A DNA stretch of 64,000 nucleotides from Corythucha ciliata (lineage: Eukaryota > Arthropoda > Insecta > Hemiptera > Tingidae), in the NCBI GenBank assembly GCA_038030265.1, contig CM075939.1:38359253-38423252 (forward strand). Reading direction: 5' to 3'. Shown here piece by piece: positions 22,001 to 33,409 of the stretch; the first letter of the stretch is position 1, and every line of letters starts with the position of its first letter. The notes under the pieces are model-generated. The model searched no databases. It was given only the letters and a program-made list of their open reading frames with translations, and had not been told where the DNA came from. The position numbers and the translations under genes are program-made.

Positions 22001-23219
22001 TGCCAACCAAGAAAAAATCACCGTGTGAACACCGGACGCCAGCAGGCACGCTTCCAAGCGGAGAAACCTGCCTGGGTGAAAACGGGCACCGTGTGCACCG
22101 GGCGGTCTTAAAGCACACACTTTCTCAAACCTTAAGCAAATCCTGAATAACGCACCTGACTGGTATAACGTATAACTTAAAAAATCGAGAACTGTCTCTG
22201 TAGACTGTCGAAGGGTGTTTACGGATAGAAGAGCTCACATTAGTTTTTCTTCTCGTTTAACCACCAAACACTAGGAGTCTAGGACAAAGAAGCTGTACGC
22301 TCATTTTTCCCTGACTTTCCTCGGAAATCCCCGGTCTGTGGCAACCCTGCCCCATCTCGCATAAACTCTTTTATGGAGCCTCTGGGAACTCAGTTTCTGG
22401 GTATCTTAAAACTCGTAACAGATTTGAAACAGAGACGTAACAGATTTGAAACAGGTCCTGGGATTAGAGCTGATTTCCAGGCAGAATTGTCAGTTTCTAG
22501 TGACATTTTTTGCTGTTTCCAAGCTGAACAGCTTGAATCAGATGGAAAGTGCCACCTTTTTGTGTCGGACACATCCCAAACAGTCAATTTTTTCGGACTG
22601 GACTGGTCAGCAGGGAGACGGAATTCTGTGTCTCGGGCCAGATGTGGACGAACAGGTTCGATCACGAGACAGTTTTGTGCTTCTTCGTTTCATTGTCCCA
22701 ACACAGAGTAGCCTTAGGAATATTTCCCCCAATTTCTTGTATTCGCCGAGGAGCTCCCCGCCCCTTTCCAGTTCTACGCAATAGCTTAATCATCGTATTG
22801 ATGATTGTTGGGACGAAATAATCATTATTCAGTAAGTCAGACATTGACGAATGTGTTCATCAACGGGACTATTAACCATTTGGCAAAATTTATCCCAAGG
22901 TCTCCTAGGGCTGAAGTACGAATAGCACGGGTGTTACCCACGTGACAACCATTTTAATTGTGATAGGATAACGCTGTGTTAAAATTATAACACCCCTTCG
23001 TACTTGCCCCCCTAGGCGGAAGCAATATCTTCCGGCGCTCACAACGTTTAAACAAAATGTTCTGATGGATAAATAAAGCTATCAAGAGAAGCACTTCTGC
23101 ACAACCCTGCTATACATACCTAGCTTGAAATTGAACGTAGGATCCTTCTGCTTCTTCGCCTTTCGGCCCGGGCCTTTCTTCACGACTGCATTCTCTTGAA
23201 ACTTAGCTTTACGACCCAT
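10029..23219 (-). CDS. NOP2: NOP2/NSUN1 28S rRNA (cytosine-C5)-methyltransferase, 8 exons
   Basis: The product is about 746 aa (human about 810). Exons on -: 23219-23120, 16596-16438, 16364-15959, 15902-15310, 15253-15114, 15058-14846, 14773-14458 and 10342-10029 (TAA); all phases agree. The N-terminus MGRKAKF with [12 protein letters not shown] is diagnostic. Residues ~90-220 are an acidic, lysine-rich nucleolar region. The catalytic core shows [19 protein letters not shown] PUA-adjacent sequence, [20 protein letters not shown], the SAM loop [14 protein letters not shown] (~404), LDAPCSGTG (Cys ~480) and STCSVL (Cys ~534). The two Cys are the release and catalytic residues of RsmB/Nol1/Nop2 enzymes (family knowledge). 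The C-terminus is basic (ends KRHKQKQV). It methylates large-subunit rRNA in the nucleolus and is needed for 60S maturation. Introns 1 (6.5 kb) and 7 (4.1 kb) are filled with minisatellite arrays. Confidence 0.96.
10555..10620 (+). mobile_element. Transposon head-like motif with G run beside family A array
   Basis: AGCAGTGGTGAATGCTAGG is followed by GGGAAGG and a run of about ten G. It matches the boundary motif found at 18935, 25690 and 41308. A family A array in minus orientation starts directly after it. No target duplication was identified. Confidence 0.45.
10620..11945 (-). repeat. Minisatellite family A array, minus orientation
   Basis: About 40 diverged units read TTTTCTCAATTTTAGCCGCG plus AATTAGCG on the plus strand, the reverse complement of the family A unit. 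The array meets an opposite-orientation array at about 11950, giving a large head-to-head inverted repeat inside NOP2 intron 7. Confidence 0.85.
11960..12830 (+). repeat. Minisatellite family A array, plus orientation
   Basis: Diverged units read CGGCTAAAATTGAGAAAAAC. Orientation is opposite to the preceding array. Among the units, ATTCGCGGCTTCTGAAGGCAAC recurs at 12130, 12460 and 12738, so there is a higher-order period of roughly 300 bp. Confidence 0.8.
12850..13790. repeat. Minisatellite family E array with interspersed longer motif
   Basis: Units follow GAAATTGCAAGTTTCGGG with varied spacing. A longer motif of the type GAACCCTGGCTAGCCGG recurs at about 12852, 13095, 13296, 13448 and 13690, giving a loose higher-order repeat of about 150-240 bp. 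A short family A stretch in minus orientation follows (13840-14110). All of it is in NOP2 intron 7. Confidence 0.7.
16783..16872 (-). pseudogene. Non-LTR reverse transcriptase fragment
   Basis: The minus strand encodes [18 protein letters not shown] and then a stop. This matches the conserved GVPQGSxLGPxLF motif that precedes the catalytic YADD of LINE-type reverse transcriptases. Only this motif survives. It lies in NOP2 intron 1. Confidence 0.7.
17514..17960 (+). repeat. Dispersed repeat with tRNA-type B box, copy 1
   Basis: It begins CAGGTGCAGATCTAGGGAGG and contains GGGTTCGAGTCCC (perfect pol III B box), GGAGCAGCGAGAAATTCCTG, a C run, then GAAACGTGACACCC and ATTTCAACCTC. A second copy with the same order of blocks is at 39357-39560. 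Both sit immediately before a family B array in minus orientation. It may be a SINE or the head of a larger element. Confidence 0.55.
17970..18930 (-). repeat. Minisatellite family B array, minus orientation
   Basis: Units read TTTAGCCATTTTTAGGRCGCGAATGGTCAG-like on the plus strand (reverse complement of family B), about 30 bp each. The array is interrupted at 18935 by a 2.5 kb insertion and resumes for about 70 bp at 21420. Confidence 0.85.
19154..19543. mobile_element. Inverted-repeat element with ~60-bp arms
   Basis: The left arm from 19154 contains ACCCAAGGTGCGGTCCAGTC and CTCCGTTTCGACCTC; the right arm ending near 19543 is its complement, with a small insertion. The GC-rich interior of about 250 bp differs in composition from the AT-rich surroundings. 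No transposase motif is seen in its short ORFs. It is nested in the hAT-like element. Confidence 0.7.
20908..21077. mobile_element. 170-bp Harbinger-like MITE with TAA duplication
   Basis: The 40-bp inverted repeats (20908-20947 and 21038-21077) begin GGCCCGGCGCACACTAGGAG and are almost identical. They are flanked by TAA on both sides (20905-20907, 21078-21080). A 3-bp TWA target and GGCC termini fit the PIF/Harbinger superfamily. It is inserted in family A repeat. Confidence 0.8.
21550..22111. mobile_element. TTAA-flanked element, ~560 bp
   Basis: The left side reads TTAAGCCCGGTGCACACGGT and the right side, on the opposite strand, TTAAGACCGCCCGGTGCACA. The shared repeat continues through CGGTGCC/CCGTTTTC for about 33 bp. 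Identical TTAA tetranucleotides border both ends. The interior has no transposase. It resembles a piggyBac-type MITE. Confidence 0.65.
22370..22900. other. Unassigned part of NOP2 intron 1
   Basis: No clear repeat family or conserved protein was recognised. Several overlapping short ORFs exist on both strands but none shows a motif. Confidence 0.4.
22908..23018. mobile_element. Imperfect small inverted-repeat element
   Basis: CCTAGGGCTGAAGTACGA on the left is matched by CCTAGGGGGGCAAGTACGA read from the right on the opposite strand. The interior is about 70 bp. Divergence between the arms is high. Confidence 0.4.
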
Positions 23220-23568
23220 TTTTATCGAATTCTACCGCAAAAAAACTAAGCAATTACCTAAAAATCATCAGAGCGCTCACAAACACGTGCATGTATCAGG
23301 CCAACAAACGTAGATAACCTCATCGTAACCTTCCCATACACACCGCTATCACGCCATTGATTTCATTGGTCCTCTGGCCTCGGTTCAAATCGGTTAAATT
23401 CATCGGCGAAAAAGGTAACAAAATCATTATTTAATTTTATAATTTATTCTAACACAAAATGAATTTTGGGAGAAATAAATCCAACAAAAAATAGGCGGAG
23501 TAAAAGTCTATTTACAATGAACACTACACTTTTCTGTCCTCATGGGACGATACATTTCGGAGTACTCT

Positions 23569-24010
23569 TTACGTTCTTTGACTTGCCTGAAATACGACGT
23601 AATTATCGATTGAAAATATTTTGTTAAAAACATACATTTAAATGACATACCGATGAATAACTTAGACCGCCCCTCAGTTCCCTTTCGCAGTTGCCGTAAG
23701 CTAATCCGAAGCCGAACCCGCTCCCTAAAACTATAGGCCACTTTCTCCCTGACAAAATAAAATTCTGTAAGTTGTTTTTGGAAGTTCTTTAGTGGGAAAA
23801 CTTGAGACACATACGCCTGAATAGAATTAGCGATGACACTCCTCCGACGACGAGACCACCCCCTAGAATTTTAAAATTTCGGTGTTTTACCACCCCGATA
23901 GGAAAGTCACGTCGTGTATTATACTCGCCTATTTTCATGAGTCCGTCCGTAAGACACGAATCCCACCGCTTTCCCATTTCATCCTCCTGACGATCCACTG
24001 GAATGGTCAT
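23569..24010 (-). CDS. MICOS10: MICOS complex subunit MIC10, 4 exons
   Basis: The product is 81 aa (human 78). Exons on -: 24010-23929, 23862-23815, 23748-23651 and 23586-23569 (TAA). Landmarks are GKRWDSCLTDGLMKIG, a glycine-rich TM1 (GGLVVGGVSSLILF), the basic turn RRRKWP, and the GxGxGxG TM2 (GSGFGFGLAYGNCERE). MIC10 is an inner-membrane hairpin protein that oligomerises through its glycine motifs to bend crista junctions (family knowledge). Intron 1 appears to use a GC donor (ATAG|GCGAGT), the only phase-consistent choice that joins MKIG to the glycine helix. A plus-strand TTTATT at 23443 gives a minus-strand poly(A) signal. The stop lies 350 bp upstream of the NOP2 start, in the same orientation. 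Confidence 0.9.
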
Positions 24011-24124
24011 TGCTTATTGTTTTGCGAATTGAGAGCGGTGAAAATACGCGGAAAATCTCGGGAAATCGCCAAATCTAGTCACACCATTAAAGAAAAAGAA
24101 AACTGATAAGGAGAGATAAATAGC

Positions 24125-24328
24125 TTGAAAAGTCATAACCTGATGGGGGGGGGGGTTTCTTGTGTCTGGGAGCAGCCGAATTTCCACATTCCAACGGTTT
24201 GCACTGGTCGAATGAATTTGTTGTTTGTCCTTGTAGGGGCCGCATTCGTTGTCGTGCTAGGAATTTTAATTATATTCCATACATTTCACTGTTCCACTGC
24301 TTCGAAGGAGGTTCATGTGAACATTTAA
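24125..24328 (+). CDS. Possible terminal exon encoding one transmembrane helix (uncertain)
   Basis: After a pyrimidine-rich stretch and TTGTAG at about 24237, the frame encodes GAAFVVVLGILIIFHTFHCS and a short hydrophilic tail. This looks like a single-pass membrane segment, but no upstream exon or family could be identified. It may be chance. Confidence 0.2.
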   Translation: MKSHNLMGGGVSCVWEQPNFHIPTVCTGRMNLLFVLVGAAFVVVLGILIIFHTFHCSTASKEVHVNI

Positions 24329-24572
24329 TTGTATAAGCAAGCCAAGGTTTCTACTCATGAAATGTCGATCAAGGGCGAAGGTAGTACAAACGGCGTATGA
24401 AAAGTGGGAAGTAAACAGATAAGGACGTTGTATTTATTTTATTCGCCCGGCCGATTAAAAAATTGCAGTAGTATTCAAGGAGTCGTTTCATCGCTGTCGG
24501 TTCTCGTGTGACAATTAGGGCAAGAGAGGTAAGGACCGTAAATTATTGTTGACAATTTTTATATCTCATACA

Positions 24573-24635
24573 TAGTCAAATGAGAAATGACTGAACGATA
24601 GGTGTTGTCTCCACCTATCGTTCACTCAATTGACT
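24573..24635. repeat. Short hairpin
   Basis: TGAACGATAGGTG is followed after 6 nt by its complement. The outer parts AGTCAAATGAG and CTCAATTGACT also pair, giving about 25 paired positions. Function is unknown. Confidence 0.6.
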
Positions 24636-25129
24636 AATTGACACCACCACCACATCTTCGCACTCATCCACTGAAATCTCATACGTCTGAATAAGGATGG
24701 ATATACTTTTCCAGGATGCTGAGTAGCTTCAGAAACGTAATTCATCTAAATTTTGTTGTATATTCAAATAATTTAACTATTTATTTCACCACCTGTTGCA
24801 AAGAAGTGATTTTGCGGATATTGATTTTTTTTCGTAGCGCTAAAACTTTGGTCGATGGCGTCTTCGTTTTCCCGCCATTAGTCAACGATGTTTGCTGTGA
24901 AAATATTGTACTTACGTAACGGATAAAAAAAAAGCTGAATTTGGTGGGATTGGAATTGCGATTTTTCCATTTAAGGTAGGATCCTAGGGGGGGGGGAGAG
25001 ATTTTCCGAGTGACAGTTATAGAGAGCGGCAGAGCTTTTGTTTTCTTTGAGAGGGACATTCCTTGTGTTCATTTTGTGTAGAGTTTTGAACAATAAGGCC
25101 ACATTTAGACAACATCGACATTTTTGCCA

Positions 25130-26440
25130 CTAATCGCATTTCTTTGTTCACCATGCGCTAGAAATTTGCGATTTTCCTCAGCCGTAAATCAGCGGTTTTT
25201 TCCCTTTAATAGCCATAAATTGGCGCTTTTTCTCAATGTTAACCTCAAAATTGCCTTCAGAAGCTGCGAATTGGCGTATTTTCAATTTTAGATGCAAATT
25301 GGATTTATTCACAATTTTGGCCGCGAATTAGTCATTTTCCTCATGTATCCGTGAATTTGCGCTTTTTCTTAATTTTAGCAGCGTAGTAGCGTTTCTAATC
25401 CGTGAATTAGCGAATTTTCTCAATTTTAACCGTCAAAGTGGTGTTTTCCGCACTTTTAGATGCAAATTGGCGGGTTTTCCCATTTTTAGAAGCGAATTGG
25501 TTTTTAAAAAAACAATTTAGGCTGAAAAAATTCGCTTTTTTCCTAATTTTGATTTTTTCAAGCCGCAAAATTTTTTTACGTAAGCACCGCATGAGCAATT
25601 TTGTTTTTCTTTTAGCTATAGATTAGCGCTTCTTCACAGTTATAGCCTTGAATCAGCGGTGTTTTTTAACAAACAGCCATGAAATCGCCCCAGTGGCGTA
25701 CCCAGAGGAGGGGGACAGGTGGATCTGCCCCTCCGGAAGGCCGTTTTTAGCCAAGTTTTTGCGAAATTCAAGCAAAACTAAGGGCATTCATTACAACACC
25801 CGTCCCCTGCCGGTTCTTAGTAGGCTGTCGACTGCCGGAATTGTCGTTTTTCTCAATTTTAGCCACAAAATTGTCTTCAGAAGGCGCGAAGAAGAGTTTT
25901 CAAGTTGGAAATTTTACCACTATTTTGGCCGTGATTCCTCACGTTCAACACACGGTGCGCATGCCTCTGACGCACGTGAAAAGGCACAAGTGAAGACATA
26001 GCTTAACGCTTTTTCTCAATTTTAGCGGTTCAGTAGTGATTCTAGCCCGTGAATTCGCGAATTTTCTCAATTTTAGCCACATGAATTGACGTTTTCCTTT
26101 TTAACATTTTTCCTCATTTTTAGCAGCGAATTAGCACTTTTTCTCAATTTGAGCTGAAAATTAGAGTTTTCTCAATTTTGGCCGCGCTAATTATGGTGAT
26201 TTTTTCAATTTTAGACCACGAATCAGCGCTTTCTCGCAGTTTTAGCTACGAGTATTAACTTTTTTTCCAAAGTTTTTGCCACGTCAACAAGTTGCACACT
26301 GACGATCAGCACATTAGTGCGCTTAAGCACCTAGCAAAACAAGGGACGGTGTATTTTCTCCATTTTAGCCGCGAATTTTCCTCGAGAAGGTGCAAATTTT
26401 CTAAAATTTGAGCCACCAGAAGCGCTCTCGAGGGCTAATC
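25130..26440 (-). repeat. Minisatellite family A array, minus orientation
   Basis: Diverged family A units (TTTCTCAATTTTAGCCGCGA) run with interruptions. At 25690 the head motif CAGTGGCGTACCCAGAGGAG occurs, and at about 26638 an opposite end (CTCGTTACGCTACTGG) occurs. Their flanks do not match, so the two ends may belong to different insertions. Confidence 0.75.
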
Positions 26441-27049
26441 GAGTATTCAGCCCACACTCTTTGCCGATATCACTTGTTGCAATGTTAGGAGAGACTGAAA
26501 TTCGTAGAAAGGAGCCAAATCGCGGTTCAATCTTCCCACCTTTTCAGTTACCTACATCCATGAATATTGAACCTAAAAATCGTCACAAGCTTTTCTGGGG
26601 CCACCGCCCCCCTCGCCCTTATCTCGTTACGCTACTGGTTGGCATCTTAGTGATATCCCTCGAATTCCCACCCCAATACCCTCCACCCATACTAGGCGGC
26701 GCTCGCGCTGTGAGACCCATTTTGCCATTTCTGCCGAATCGGTCCCAATACTCCCGTAAAACGTATTCACGTTAATAAAAGAATACGGGTAAAGGGTAAT
26801 TCAAATTCAGGATAGCTTGACTTTATGGCGATCATCAAAAGTAGAAATGAGATTAGATTAGTATAGCAACGATCTAAACCAACATGAACATTGACATGTT
26901 CATTAATTGTCAATGTATTATTGGATAAAACTAAAATATTTAATTCTGGACGACTGGATCTCAAATGTCGGCCCAAGCAAGGGCGTCTACCCCGCCTGGG
27001 GTAGAGAGGGGCTTGAGAAATTCTACTAAAGATTACTTGAAGCCATTTG

Positions 27050-28880
27050 CTACCTTAAAATAGCTAAATTAGCTATTCCCGCCGTAATTCTTCCCCTCTG
27101 CGTGGGTTTCGGCCCATAGAGGGAAATACCTATTTAACGTTATTTCTGGGGGGGGGGGGGACCAAGACTGACTATACTCACGTCCCAAAATGGCAAAACT
27201 GACTATTTGTGCCATAAATATAGCCCAAATTGACTTCACCGCGCCCTGAAAATGTCTGAACCAACTATTCGTGAGGCCTCATGACAATTCCTGAAAGATC
27301 ATGATTCCCGCTATGAAAATGGTTAAATCGAACATTCGCGTGCTAAAAAATAACCAAACTGACAATGCGCGCCTTGGCTTGACGGACTATTTGCGCCTTA
27401 AGAACTGTTAAACTGACTATTTGCGCCCAGGAAAAGCCTAAATAGATTATTCCTGTCCTGAAAATGGCAAAAACGACCATTTGCCCTTCCAAAATAGCCA
27501 AACTGAGCCTTATTCACGCCTTGAAAATGTCTAAATTTACCATTCGTGCCCTAAGAAAAGCAAAAATGGCTATTCACGCCCTAAAAATGGCATACTCGTA
27601 CTCAGACTCGGATCCAGGATTTGCTCAAGGGAGGGGCTTGGGAAACTGAGTGCCTCACTGGATTGACTAAAAATGGCTTGGCATTAATTCACTCTCTAAA
27701 AACTGCTAAACTGACTATAATCGCGCGCCCCAAAATGGCAAAACTGACGATTCGTGCATTTACCTCTCTATAAAATAGCCAAAATGACTTCACTCGCTCT
27801 AAAAAGAACCAAACTGGCGATTTCCGCTCTATAAAATGGGCGTCCTGAGGGCTTCAAAATGGACCATTTGCGCGCCAGAAATGGTGAAAATAACCATTCG
27901 TGACTAATTGGTTAGAAGGAACTAATTTCACCCTACTAAAAACGACTAAACGTAGCAAAATTGACAATTCGCAAAAATGGCAAAATCGACCAGTCGCCCG
28001 CCAAAAGTGCCCTAACTGGCCACTATCGCCTTGGTTTGACGTTCAATTCGCACCTTATAAATGTCAAACCTCATGACTATGCGACCTAAAATTGGCCAAA
28101 CTGGCTATCCAAGCCGTGAAATCGGCAAAACTGACTCTATGCGCCCTAAAATTAGCTTAACTGACGATTCGCGCCTTGAAAATGACTAAAACAGACGATT
28201 CCTGTCCTTAAATTGGCCAGACTGACCATTAGCGCTTGGAAAACTGGAAATTTGTCGCTCTAAAAAACAGCAAAACTGGCCATTTCAACTGGTAAAACTT
28301 ATGATTCGAGCACTGAAAATTACACACTGACTATTCATGCCTTAGAAATGACCATACTGACAGTTTGCGCCGTAAAAGTGTCAAAACTGGCTATTCTCAC
28401 CCTAAAATTAGTAAAAATCCAACTCTATAGCGGCTCATTAATGGTTGAACTGACGATTCGCGCTTTGAAAGGCCCTGAACACAATGACTCATGTCCTGAA
28501 AATGGCAAAATTGACCATTATCGCGCGTCAAAAATGGCCAAACTAAACCTTCGTGCTCTGAAAATGTCTAAACTGACGATTCCTTGCCTCAAAATAGCAA
28601 AACTGGCTATTTAAGACCTAAAAATGGCATACTCTTACCAGAAATTCACCGTCCAAAAATTTGTCAAACTGATCATTGGCGCCCTTCAAAGGCTATACAG
28701 ACGATTCGCGTCTTCAAAGTGGCTATCGGCACCCATAAAAAAAACTGATCCTCCGCGCCTTGAAAATGGCGAAACTGCTTGCAATTCGTGCCTTGTGGAT
28801 GGCTTAAATGACGATTCGTGCCTGCGCCGAAAAAATTGCCAAACTACGAGATTAAGACGAATTATCTACTAGTGCCCTAA
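27050..28880 (+). repeat. Minisatellite family B array
   Basis: About 55-60 diverged units of around 30 bp (GCCCTAAAAATGGCAAAACTGAC). A head-like segment (CGGATCCAGGATTTGCTCAAG, about 27607) interrupts it. G or C homopolymers of 10 or more lie at both margins (about 27150 and 28903). Confidence 0.85.
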
Positions 28881-28899
28881 AATCGATGAACTGATCATT

Positions 28900-29365
28900 A
28901 GTCCCCCCCCCCCTCAATGGGGCAATATCCATCTTAAGAACTGATAGACTTCCCCCCATCGCTGACGGTTACAGCAATACTCGCTCGTGCTAGCTCGTTC
29001 GCTCTATAAAGTGGCTTGGCTGACTATTCGCAAGGCAGTTTTATGGCGTGAAGACCAAATGTGTCGAATTTTTGTGGACCCAGTGAGAACCCGCATCTGG
29101 GCATGGCTGGGTGGTACGCGTACGCCAATGACAATGCGTGGGTTCCCACATATGTCTCAGGGGCACATGAATCCTTTGAATATTTACGTATTTTGAAAGA
29201 AAATGCCCCTCTTTATTTAAGTTGGTAATAGGTATTCCGTTTTTATAATTATTGGATTGTATTTATATACATATTGCAAAACTGCCAGATTATATCATAT
29301 TGTATAAATGTATTACATAATTTTGTAACTTGAAAACACCTCCCAAGAACTAGTCCTGGGCACGC
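28900..29365. other. Segment between family B and family A arrays, ending in transposon-like terminus
   Basis: About 460 bp without short-period repeat. It ends AGTCCTGGGCACGCCACTG, the complement of the CAGTGGCG boundary motif, directly before a family A array. No left partner was found. Confidence 0.4.
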
Positions 29366-29369
29366 CACT

Positions 29370-32200
29370 GAACTTGCCTCTATGAGAATTTAGCACTTAT
29401 TCTAAATTTTCAACATGAATAAGTGATTTTTCTCCATTTTAGCCGCTAATTACTTATCAATTACAGCCGCAGATTACCGCGTTACCGAATTTCAGCCGTG
29501 TATCAGCGGGTTTTGACAAATCAATCTTCGTTTTTTCTCAATTTTGAACCAAGAGAGTAGGAGAGTAGGTATTTTCTCAATAATAGCTGAGTCTGCATGC
29601 TGAGCGATCGCTGCTTTTTTTTTAAAAAACAATTATAGCCGCGTATTAGCGCTTTTTCTAAATTATGGCTTGGAATTAGCATCTATCTCAATTTTTAGCA
29701 GTGAATTAATGATTTTTTTCTCGCTTTTTGCTATGAATTAGCGTTTTTCCGCTATTTTAGCCGCGAATAAGTATTAGCGTTTTTTTTTAAAAAAACTTTT
29801 GCCGCGTACTTGCCCCAAGATTAGTACATTAGCGCGCCTTCTCAATAATTCACGGAGTGTGAACTTTCTTGAAAAATGAACTAGTTGATAACTCAAAGGG
29901 AATAAGTTGAAAACTCAACTTGTGAATTTTAGCCGGTAAATAGCAGCTTTTTTTACTTCAGCCATAAATTATCGTTTTTCCCCCATTTCAGCCGAATATG
30001 CCTCCAAGAAGCTTTTTCCTCAGTTTTAGCCGCGAAACCCAGTTTTTAACAACTTCGGCGCGGTGAATTAGCAATTTTGTCCCCCTTTATATTCATGAAT
30101 ACATTATGTATTTGTATGAATGTATATTCATGTATTCTCAATTTTAGCGGCGAATTAACGTTCTTCTGATATTTAGCTGTGAATTCGCACTATTATCACT
30201 TTTAGTCGAGAATCAGTTGGTGGTCGGTTGGTGTTTCAGTGTAGTCGAGAATGTTACGTTCAAATTAAAGGTTTTTTTTTTCCAAGCCATGAATTAGCGT
30301 TTTCAATTTCAGCTTCGAATTTGCTTTTTTTCTCAATGTTATCAGTGAATTACCACTTTTTCTTACTTTTATTAGCGACGAATTTGAAATTTGTCTTATC
30401 TTTATTTGTGTGGATTAGCGTTTTTCTTTGTGTTTTTTGTTGTTATTGTTGGTTTTTTCAATTCTGTTTGCGAACATTTTCTATATATTTTGGCCGCGAT
30501 GTAACGTTTAACGCAATTTTAGCTGCTAACAAGCGATTTTGTTCGCAGTTTTATCCGCAAATTGCCGATTTTCTCAGCTTTAACCGTGAATTAGCGCCTT
30601 TGCCTTTTTCTCAATGAATTTTTATCGGCGAATCAGAAATTTTCTACATATCCACCCCAAATTCGCCTTTTCCATTTGTGCAGTGAACCGCGAATTAGCG
30701 ATTTTCCCCATTTTTAGCTGCGGTTCTCAAATTTATCTGTGAGTTAGGATCTTTCTCAATGTGATCCACCAATTAGAGAAAAATTTCATTATTTTAGCTA
30801 TGAATTTACGTTTTGATTAATTTCAGCCGTGAATTGACGTTTCTGTTAATTTCAGCATTAGCTGCTTTTGTCTCTTAGCCATGAATTTAGCGTTTTTCTC
30901 TCAATATTAGCCGCTATAATTAGTGTTATGCGAATTTACAATTTTTTCATTTTTAGCCGCGAATTAGTGTTTTTTCTCGATTTCATTCGCGGATTTGAGA
31001 TTTTTCGTTGTGTATTTTAGACGAGAATTCACGTTTTTCTTGATTTTGGCTGCGAATGAGTGATTTTTTTTTTTTTTTTTAGTCGTGAATTAGCGCAATT
31101 GCCTGTTCTCCATTTTCATCCGCGAATGCAAATTTTTCCTCAATTTTAGCCCCGGATTCGCGTTTTCAATTTTATTAGTAGTGAATTATTAGCAGTTATT
31201 TGCACTTTTAATCACTAAATAGCGCTTTTCCATTATTTTTAGTCGCGAATTGTAACTTTTTCCCCATTTTAGCCGCGACTTATCGGTTTTAGGCTTTTGT
31301 TGGTTTTCAATCAGAAAACCTTATAACGACGACATCCAAAAAATAAAAAATCACGAATTAAACAAAAAATCACACTCTCCGTCCATTAATCCCCGTCGAG
31401 GCACAATGTTATTCCAATTTTTAGCCGCAAATTTGCAATTTTTCCCAACTTTAGCTGTGAATTGGCGTTTTTTCGTGAATTTGAGGTATTCCTATTTGAC
31501 GTGCGAATTTTACGTTTTTATCCATTTCTTTTTTCAATTTTATTGACCGCTAATTATCAGTTTTTCACGTTTAGCCGCGAATTACCGTCATGCTAGTTTT
31601 TAACCGCGAATTTGCTCTTTGTTTACTTGTAGCCGCGTTTTTTCTCATTTTCATTCGAGAATTACAGCTTTTTCTATATTTTAGCAGCGAATTTAGGTAT
31701 TTAACAGTTTTATTTTGATTTAGTGCCTTTTCCTTTTCTCCGCGAATTGGATTTTTTTCTCTATTTTAGCCCTGAATTTATGTTTTTAATTTTAGCCGTA
31801 AATCAGCAGTTTTTTCTCACTCTTATCCGCATTAATTAGCGCTTTCTCTCAATTTTAGAAGCGAATTCGCACTTTTTCTCATTTTTAGCCGCGAATTTGC
31901 AATTTGTTCTTCTCTAAGTCGCGAATTAGCAACTTCTTACAAGCACATTAGTATTTTCCCTGAGTTTTAACCGTAAAAGGACTTCTGTGTTCCGTGAATC
32001 AGTGCTTTTTTATTCTTAATTTTGGTCTTGAAGCTGCATCGGGAATGTCGCGCATTAGAACATTTCCTCAATTTAAGCCATGAATGAGCGCTTTTTTTTT
32101 GCAATTGTAGCCACTTTTAGGAGCGCACTTGGTCCAAAAGCAGCAAATTATTGCGGCTTCTTATTTTTCTCTCCTAAGGACCTGCAAAATGAGAGCCAAA
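29370..32200 (-). repeat. Long minisatellite family A array, minus orientation
   Basis: About 85-95 diverged units (TTTTCTCAATTTTAGCCGCG plus AATTAGCG). It is intergenic between NOP2/MICOS10 and the SWEET gene. Short open frames are repeat artefacts. A few family F-like units follow at 32225-32310. Confidence 0.85.
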
Positions 32201-32399
32201 TCACCGTCACCACTACCTCGTTACGCTTACTGTTTCCATCTTCAAGAAACCTATTTTCGCGGTTTTGCCTCTTACAAAAATCAAGTTCGTGGCTTTGACT
32301 CTTCAAAAGGCCTCGGATGTCTGCTTTGTCGAATTCTTTCGGTGAGTGGTGGTTGTGGTGGTGTGAGCGAGGTGTGTCCAGCGTCGGGATTCAACCGTT

Positions 32400-33400
32400 G
32401 AGCCGCCTTGTGCTGGGGTTTTATTCAACTGGCCTCGCCTCCCCCTCCCACTAATATTATTGTTAGTAGTCTTGACGCCCGTTTATGTGGCAAAATTGCA
32501 TAGGTTTTCGGTTTTAGGACTCAAAAATGTCCTGATTGAAGGGCTTAATTGATGTTTTATAGTGTGTTCTGTGAAATTGGGTTGGCCGAAACCCGGATAA
32601 GTCGTTTTATTGCAGCTTTCTGGGCGATGGGTTGGGAGCTTCTTCACGGTTTTCCACCCCACCCCCTACCATTCCCAAGTATTATTCCACCTTATTTGCC
32701 CCGGATTATTATGATTTTACATTTAAAACGCACACAATTTTTCGGCGATAAGAGTATTTTGCCTTGAAAAGAAAATTTTGACCCGAAAATATTGTCTGAC
32801 TTGGAAATTGGGGGGGGTTTGATGTATCCGCCTATATGCTAAGATGCCGGTTAAACAGGTAATTAACCGCGTTTATGCCATCGCAGCTGTGATACTTCGT
32901 GTTCGCTAAAACCATAAGCGTGGTAAAAAGTTCCATTGCTCCAATGTTTTATTTTAATTTTAATTTTATTCCTTTCTTGTCTGTAGAACCCCGCGAGGAC
33001 GGGGCCGGTTTTACTAAAATCTGATGATAAATTTGCAGAAAGACCAAAATCTTCAAGATGACGTACTCAACTTTATTTATGTCGATAAGGAATGTCTTGT
33101 TTTGGAAGCGATGAAATTGCGTTTTTCAGTATATAGCGTTAAAACAAGTTAGATGGCATTGCGCAAAAGTGTAACGAAAAATTCACTTCAAGTGAGAAAA
33201 TTAGGAAGGAGCTCATGGTTGAAGGGGAGGGGAGAAGCTCGACGACTTCAACGAACTAATTTAAAATACCAAGGTCGGAAAATCAACTGGCCACTGCCCA
33301 GGGAGCAATTAAAGCTGTGACGCTGTTATGAACTCTCTCTCTCTCTCTCTCTCATTAAAAAGTCGTTGGAAATAAAAGCTCTGTTTTAATTTTCAGGTAA
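32400..33400. promoter_or_regulatory. Upstream region of the SWEET gene
   Basis: About 1 kb of mostly unique sequence lies ahead of the SWEET start. TTTTCAG at 33390-33396 just before the ATG suggests that the 5' UTR is split by an intron. A (CT)10-type microsatellite lies at about 33330-33353. No core promoter motif was identified with confidence. Confidence 0.35.
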
Positions 33401-33409
33401 CGAACAAAC

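Noticed and set aside
22373..22844. Cluster of overlapping ORFs on both strands
   Set aside because: No family motif, no splice partners, and inside NOP2 intron 1.
25691..26638. Complete hAT-like element
   Set aside because: Both end motifs exist but the flanking 8-mers do not match, so they cannot be paired with confidence.
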